Of a DNA stretch of 49,254 nucleotides, positions 45,671 to 49,254 are shown one piece after another. The notes below the pieces were generated by a model. The model was not told where the DNA came from, made no database searches, and worked only from the letters and a program-made list of their open reading frames with translations. Both the position numbers and the translations under genes were made by a program. The number at the start of each line of letters is the position of its first letter. Position 1 is the first letter of the stretch. The stretch covers positions 1-49,254 of IMG/VR virus record IMGVR_UViG_3300017527_000125. One strand, 5' to 3'. This DNA is from a virus.

Positions 45671-46981
45671 ATGGCTAAGCCAGAGCTGCTGCTATCTCTG
45701 GAGGGAGCCCTTAACGACAAGCTTGAGGGTAAGTGGGACAAGGTCGCTCGTAGATTGGCTACGCGGCTGGTAAAAGCCCTGGAAGAAGACGATCTGGCTA
45801 AGGTAGATAAGCTGATCAATGAGGCTAGGACAGCCAATCTGCATAAGGGGGAGCACAAGTACATCCGGTATATAGGCCTGTCTTCCATGCTGTTCGGGGC
45901 CTCCTTAGTATCCGGTACTGCCAAGAAGTCCTCTATTGCCAAGGCTAAGAAGCCGCCACAGATTCTAGTTCCAGCTGTTAAGCAGATGAAAGTTATGCTG
46001 GAAGAGGGGGACAAGACCCTTAGAAAAGAACTGGGGAGGATGGTCCAGAAAGCTATCGAAGTGCGGGACTCTAATCAGGTACAGAAAGCTGCCAAGGTTA
46101 GAACCATGGAAGAGATAGTCAAGATGGGTACAGGTAGGGTAGGTAAAGGCATTATCAACATAGCTGCAAGCCTGCATACTTCCAGATTGTCAGCTTATGG
46201 GTTCTGTGTAGAAGCGCAGGTTACCGGCATTACCCGCTACGGTATTAATGAGCAGTTGGACAACCGTATTTGTCCTGTATGTCGTGAGATGCACGGTAAG
46301 ACATTTGAGGTTCAGCAGGCGTATACCCGCCTGGATAGTCTGTTACGGGTAGAGAACACAGAGGATTTAAAGCAGCTGGCCCCTTGGCCCAAGCAGGATA
46401 AGAACAGCCTGGAAAGGTTCAAGCGCATGAATGAAAGTGATCTTGTATCCGCAGGTTGGAGTATTCCGCCATTTCATCCTGGGTGTCGTGGGTTATTGTC
46501 CAAGACTATGGATGTCCCAGCATTGCCTGCTGCAGCTGCAGATGTGCCTGTATCTACGGATATAGCTGGCGTAGACCTTGGTACCCCAACAGGAATCGTA
46601 TCCTCCGGGGTTATAGATTTAGCTGTAGAGGGCGCGACCAAGACCTTTAGTATGCCTAAGAGGGCGATAACTTCTGGTGACAAGCTGGTACTGGTGGATA
46701 CTTTAGAGCTGGATAAGATCTGGAAGAAGGACAAGGATTATTACATTGGTGTGGGCGGAGAAGGGGGCATCAGTGGTAGGTACGCAAGGTTTGAGAAGTA
46801 CCTGGATGAGCATGACGATATCCTGGTTTCAGAACTTGGGATCAATGAATATGGCATGTCGTTTACCAATGGAAGACATAGAGCCGCTGTCCTGAGAGAC
46901 AAGGGGATGATATACCTGCCGGTAGCTATGGATGATGAAAGTATCCAGTGGGCCAAGAGTCTGAAACTAATTGAAGATTAA
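45671..46981 (+). CDS. MuF-type minor head protein with C-terminal ParB/Srx-like domain
   Basis: A 436-residue protein. The middle is the MuF head-morphogenesis domain: LDNRICPVCREMHGKTF (Cys201, Cys204, His208) and IPPFHPGCRG (His269, Cys272), which form its metal site. After a Pro/Ala/Val linker (281-330) comes a second domain: KLVLVDTLELDKIW, GRYARFEKYLDEH, and FTNGRHRAAVLRDKGM (398-413), resembling the ParB/sulfiredoxin fold GRHR box. MuF proteins with C-terminal effector domains are known as phage-borne polymorphic toxins delivered with DNA; that role here is inferred. Portal is upstream; the large noncoding RNA is downstream. Confidence 0.85.
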   Translation: MAKPELLLSLEGALNDKLEGKWDKVARRLATRLVKALEEDDLAKVDKLINEARTANLHKGEHKYIRYIGLSSMLFGASLVSGTAKKSSIAKAKKPPQILVPAVKQMKVMLEEGDKTLRKELGRMVQKAIEVRDSNQVQKAAKVRTMEEIVKMGTGRVGKGIINIAASLHTSRLSAYGFCVEAQVTGITRYGINEQLDNRICPVCREMHGKTFEVQQAYTRLDSLLRVENTEDLKQLAPWPKQDKNSLERFKRMNESDLVSAGWSIPPFHPGCRGLLSKTMDVPALPAAAADVPVSTDIAGVDLGTPTGIVSSGVIDLAVEGATKTFSMPKRAITSGDKLVLVDTLELDKIWKKDKDYYIGVGGEGGISGRYARFEKYLDEHDDILVSELGINEYGMSFTNGRHRAAVLRDKGMIYLPVAMDDESIQWAKSLKLIED

Positions 46982-46993
46982 TGAAATAAACCT

Positions 46994-47021
46994 TTGACAT
47001 ACGTTACTCCCCCAGTATAAT
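46994..47021 (+). promoter_or_regulatory. Strong sigma70 promoter P15 for the large RNA
   Basis: TTGACA, 16-nt spacer, TATAAT: both boxes are perfect consensus. Its core reads TTGACATACG, a variant of the TTGACAAACG family. The transcript should start near 47028. Confidence 0.88.
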
Positions 47022-47424
47022 ACGTCCCATCGCTTAGGAACATATTGTCAGGTAACTGGCAGAAAGGGGTGAAGGCAACGCAGCCCCGGGTGTTTCGACA
47101 TCCTATCCAAGCAAGCCGAGGTGGTGGGGCAAGCCCCATAATTCGATGCACTATCGGAGATATCTGACGAGTAATTAGGCAGAAGTAGCCCATAATAACC
47201 AAAGGGGCCGCTGTGAAGTGATCTGCTAAAAGCAAGTCGGGGACACCAAAGGGTAGTCATATAGTCTGAGTCGGTAGATAAGGGCATATGGTAGTTGAGG
47301 CGAACAGGGCGAAGGTTCAATGTTCGTTGAAAACAGACAATTAGCAGACATGTGAAAGTCATTAGGTGTGTGGTATTTTGGCCCCGAAAGGGATTGAAGC
47401 CACTGACAGACCCACATCTTGGTT

Positions 47425-47498
47425 GTATTATGTAGCTCATCTGGTAGAGCTACGGCCTTTGAAGCCGTTGGTAACTGGTTCGATCCCAGTCGTAAACA
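47425..47498 (+). tRNA. tRNA-Gln(UUG) embedded in the large RNA
   Basis: A full cloverleaf: D stem GCTC/GAGC, anticodon stem ACGGC/GCCGT with loop CTTTGAA (anticodon TTG), five-base variable loop, T stem ACTGG/CCAGT with TTCGATC loop. The acceptor stem pairs GTATTATG with CGTAAAC if A47427 is bulged. CCA is not encoded. It would have to be cut from the flanking 12-bp helix to act as a tRNA; the bulge raises the possibility that it is purely structural. Confidence 0.8.
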
Positions 47499-47822
47499 AG
47501 TGAAAGAGGTCTGTCGGTGTTGGATTAAAGTGGCTTAATGCTGTACCACCTCGGTGGAATACAGTGCCATGACACCTCACAAGGTAGATTGGTTTGGCTA
47601 GAGGTAGCACTTTGGGAGCGGCCACTCTCGGGGGTATACTGAAAGTTGAGTGATTCAACAGTATGAAGGTACCGCCACCTTCTAAAAAAAGGCAGTCATG
47701 CTAGGTACACCTCTGCACTTCGGTGGGGGGTGTGGATAACTGAAGAACTCCAGGTTGGTAGCCTGTAGGTAATGTCAGTAAAGTTTAGTACGAGAGGTTG
47801 TAGTCTCAGACCGATCAAATCG

Positions 47823-47857
47823 AAACCCTGATCTCACAAGGATCGGGGTTTTATTTT
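47823..47857 (+). terminator. Rho-independent terminator of the large RNA
   Basis: AACCCTGATC and GATCGGGGTT (10 bp, one G-T pair) around a 7-nt loop, followed by TTATTTT. Confidence 0.88.
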
Positions 47858-47863
47858 GCCTAT

Positions 47864-47875
47864 GCACTTAAGTGC
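47864..47875. repeat. GCACTTAAGTGC palindrome
   Basis: Perfect copy just after the RNA terminator. With the copy at 47936 it forms a pair followed in each case by CTTGCATT. Confidence 0.85.
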
Positions 47876-47935
47876 GTCTCCTTGCATTTCGGAGCACTCA
47901 CAACCCCCCAACCCTAAAACATAAGCCCACAAGCA

Positions 47936-47947
47936 GCACTTAAGTGC
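47936..47947. repeat. GCACTTAAGTGC palindrome
   Basis: Perfect copy 10 bases upstream of the -35 box of the putative prohead protease promoter. Confidence 0.85.
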
Positions 47948-47957
47948 GTAGAAAGTC

Positions 47958-47986
47958 TTGCATTCGTTGGTTAGAGGTCATATTCT
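47958..47986 (+). promoter_or_regulatory. Candidate promoter for the head genes
   Basis: TTGCAT, 17-nt spacer, TATTCT. The -10 box ends 6 bases before ATG 47993, so transcription could begin at or beside the start codon (leaderless). Confidence 0.45.
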
Positions 47987-47992
47987 CACCTC

Positions 47993-48568
47993 ATGCGGGT
48001 ACTTAAATACGATGACGAGAAACAGATTGTCTACGGGGAAGTTTATGCCCCGGGGGTACCCGATGCCCATGGAGATTTCATGACTGAAGACTCCATCCTG
48101 GATATGGCCCATAATTTTCTAGCCAATAACCGTGTTGAGAAGATTGATAGAAATCACGATCATAATCAGATCGATGCCGTTGTTGTGGAATCGTTTATTG
48201 CAAGACCGGGAGATCCTGACTTCATTGTTGGAAGTTGGGTAGCTGCGGTTAAAGTACACGATCCTGAAACTTGGGGGCAGATCAAAAAGGGGGACCTGAA
48301 TGGGTTCTCTTTGGATGGTGCAGCTAAAGGTTCAATAACGGAACTAGAGGTTGAAATCCCTGACTTTGTGGAAGGACGCACTACCAAAGCAGAAGATGAC
48401 CATGACCACACTTTTAAAGTCGCATTTGATGACGAAGGTAATTTTGTGGGTGGTGAGACTGACGAGGTGGCCGGACATATCCATGCCATAGTTAAGGGCA
48501 CTGTAACCGAAGAAGCGGGTGGGCACAACCATAGATTCTCATACATAGAGGCACTGATTGATGGCTAG
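47993..48568 (+). CDS. Prohead protease, XkdF-type
   Basis: A 191-residue protein matching the XkdF-type putative phage serine protease: IVYGEVYAPGVPDAHGDFMT (12-31), KIDRNHDHN with His55, VVESFIARPGDPDFIVGSWV (64-83), and LNGFSLDGA (Ser106) at the end of the conserved core. It should cut scaffold and head proteins during maturation. The C-terminal 70 residues include His-rich DDHDHTF and GGHNHRF segments. No good ribosome site lies close to the ATG; AGAGG at 47972-47976 is 16 bases away. Overlaps the next gene by 8 bases. Confidence 0.85.
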   Translation: MRVLKYDDEKQIVYGEVYAPGVPDAHGDFMTEDSILDMAHNFLANNRVEKIDRNHDHNQIDAVVVESFIARPGDPDFIVGSWVAAVKVHDPETWGQIKKGDLNGFSLDGAAKGSITELEVEIPDFVEGRTTKAEDDHDHTFKVAFDDEGNFVGGETDEVAGHIHAIVKGTVTEEAGGHNHRFSYIEALIDG

Positions 48569-49254
48569 ACGTAAAATCAAGATATTTGCCAAGCAGTTGG
48601 AAGATGTGGATGTGCAGTATTTGTCTCTGGTAACCAGAGCTGCCAGCCGTATTCCATTCCGATTTACGAAATCTGCAGGAGACGATGACATGAGTATTGA
48701 TCTAAGCGCTATTTTTTCTCTGCGTAAGAAAGAGACTATCCCCACTGTTGCTTTTGTGGCTCTGTCAGCCGATGCTGACGTTGAAGCCTACACTGCGCTG
48801 TTGAAAAGTGAGGGGTTTGAAAATGTTGTATTGGAGGAGCAGGATTCAGGACGTATTCTGAAGACCGATGATTCCCCGACTGACGACATCACTATCCTTA
48901 AGGTAAACGAAGCTGTAGCTGTTGGCGTGGCTAATATTGCCAAGGCCCTGCAAGGCTTCCCCGATAGCAATATGTTCATGGAGAATGTCCAGAAAGCTGG
49001 CTTTGCCCCAAGTGTTCGTATGGCTACCGATATCATGATGGATACCCTTGGCAACATTATGTATGCCGATGGTGACCGCACTGGTGTTGTTGAGAATTTG
49101 ACCAAGTGCCTGGAAGACTACAAGGGATATGTGGTTAAAATGGCTGAGGCCATCCCAGAGAATGCCTTTAAGTTGGAAGATGCCATTGTAAAGAAGGGCA
49201 TGCTCCTGGCAGGTACTGGTGGTGCTGAGGAAACCACTGAGGAAACCACTGAGG
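48561..49254 (+). CDS. Head/scaffold-associated protein, cut by the window end
   Basis: Opens at ATG 48561, within the end of the protease gene, and stays open for 231 codons to the window edge. It begins MARRKIKIFAKQLEDVDVQY and has LVTRAASRIPFRF, a pattern found downstream of XkdF-type proteases. It then contains a beta/alpha part and a helical part, and ends here in a Glu/Thr repeat (EETTEETTE) that is still running. By position it is a scaffold or capsid-associated protein; the major capsid gene should follow. Confidence 0.7.
   Translation, partial: MARRKIKIFAKQLEDVDVQYLSLVTRAASRIPFRFTKSAGDDDMSIDLSAIFSLRKKETIPTVAFVALSADADVEAYTALLKSEGFENVVLEEQDSGRILKTDDSPTDDITILKVNEAVAVGVANIAKALQGFPDSNMFMENVQKAGFAPSVRMATDIMMDTLGNIMYADGDRTGVVENLTKCLEDYKGYVVKMAEAIPENAFKLEDAIVKKGMLLAGTGGAEETTEETTE

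Larger units (their letters stand above)
47028..47857 (+). ncRNA. Large structured noncoding RNA with embedded tRNA (GOLLD/ROOL-type candidate)
   Basis: About 830 nt between a consensus promoter and an intrinsic terminator, with no credible reading frame. Many helices are visible: TGGGG-CAAG-CCCCA (47125-47138), CGAAC/GTTCG (47301-47326), a CCC-CGAAAG-GG GNRA hairpin near 47382, CTGTA-CCACC hairpin (47541-47564), ATACT/AGTAT with inner GTTGA/TCAAC (47636-47664), GAAGGT/ACCTTC (47665-47682), and CAC-TTCG-GTG (near 47715). A 12-bp helix (47401-47412 with 47508-47519) encloses a complete tRNA-Gln. Size, phage location and tRNA inside are features known for GOLLD RNA; family membership is inference. 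Confidence 0.75.

Noticed and set aside
47781-47800. A fragment of 23S rRNA
   Set aside because: Identity is limited to 12 bases; the flanks and the rest of the region do not match rRNA.

Overview
The window is a 49 kb piece of a tailed double-stranded DNA bacteriophage (Caudoviricetes) genome. Essentially every gene is on the + strand, densely packed with short overlaps. Recognisable phage functions are a primase, ssDNA-binding protein, SF2 helicase, RecA, RuvC and a Cas4/RecB-like nuclease; a family A DNA polymerase; small and large terminase; a PBSX-type portal, a MuF-type minor head protein and an XkdF-type prohead protease. Promoters look like bacterial sigma70 promoters (TTGACA / TATAGT), and no phage RNA polymerase gene is visible. 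A CsrA-like gene and an rrn/lambda-type boxA fit a Pseudomonadota host, but the host cannot be fixed from sequence alone. No lysis genes, integrase, tail genes or CRISPR array are present.

Layout. 1-165: 10-bp-period repeats, an AT-rich inverted repeat and a terminator (candidate origin or boundary). 178-9.9 kb: replication and recombination module. 9.9-13.4 kb: small unknown genes plus a SWIM-domain protein. 13.5-19.2 kb: a six-gene nucleotide-sugar cassette (PLP aminotransferase, methyltransferase, CapD-like dehydratase, WbqC-like protein, PIG-L deacetylase, GT-B glycosyltransferase). 19.2-22.6 kb: ParB-like protein and terminase. 22.6-34.1 kb: about 30 small genes, many with zinc ribbons or membrane helices. 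34.1-41.5 kb: a pyruvate-phosphate-dikinase-like phosphotransferase lacking its TIM barrel, a CsrA-like protein with an insertion, and two paralogous CX5R phosphatases. 41.5-43.8 kb: DNA polymerase. 43.9 kb to the end: portal, MuF protein, a roughly 0.83 kb structured noncoding RNA with a tRNA-Gln embedded in it, prohead protease, and the start of a further head gene.

Regulation is unusually visible. Fifteen promoters share TTGACAAAC or a close variant. Seven leaders carry GCTAGGAGC, a mini-hairpin that presents AGGA in the loop and is also the Shine-Dalgarno. Fourteen copies of the palindrome GCACTTAAGTGC (ten perfect, four with a changed centre) and three single-mismatch copies are scattered through the window, mostly just upstream of start codons, three of them containing the stop codon of the preceding gene. 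One transcript starts with a hairpin followed by boxA and runs into an intrinsic terminator. The phage CsrA-like protein gives a plausible reader for the AGGA leaders.

Most interesting for follow-up: the large RNA with its inserted tRNA (a GOLLD/ROOL-type candidate), the palindrome family, the CsrA-like protein and its possible leader regulon, the truncated PPDK-like enzyme with its phosphatase neighbours, and the sugar cassette placed beside the packaging genes.
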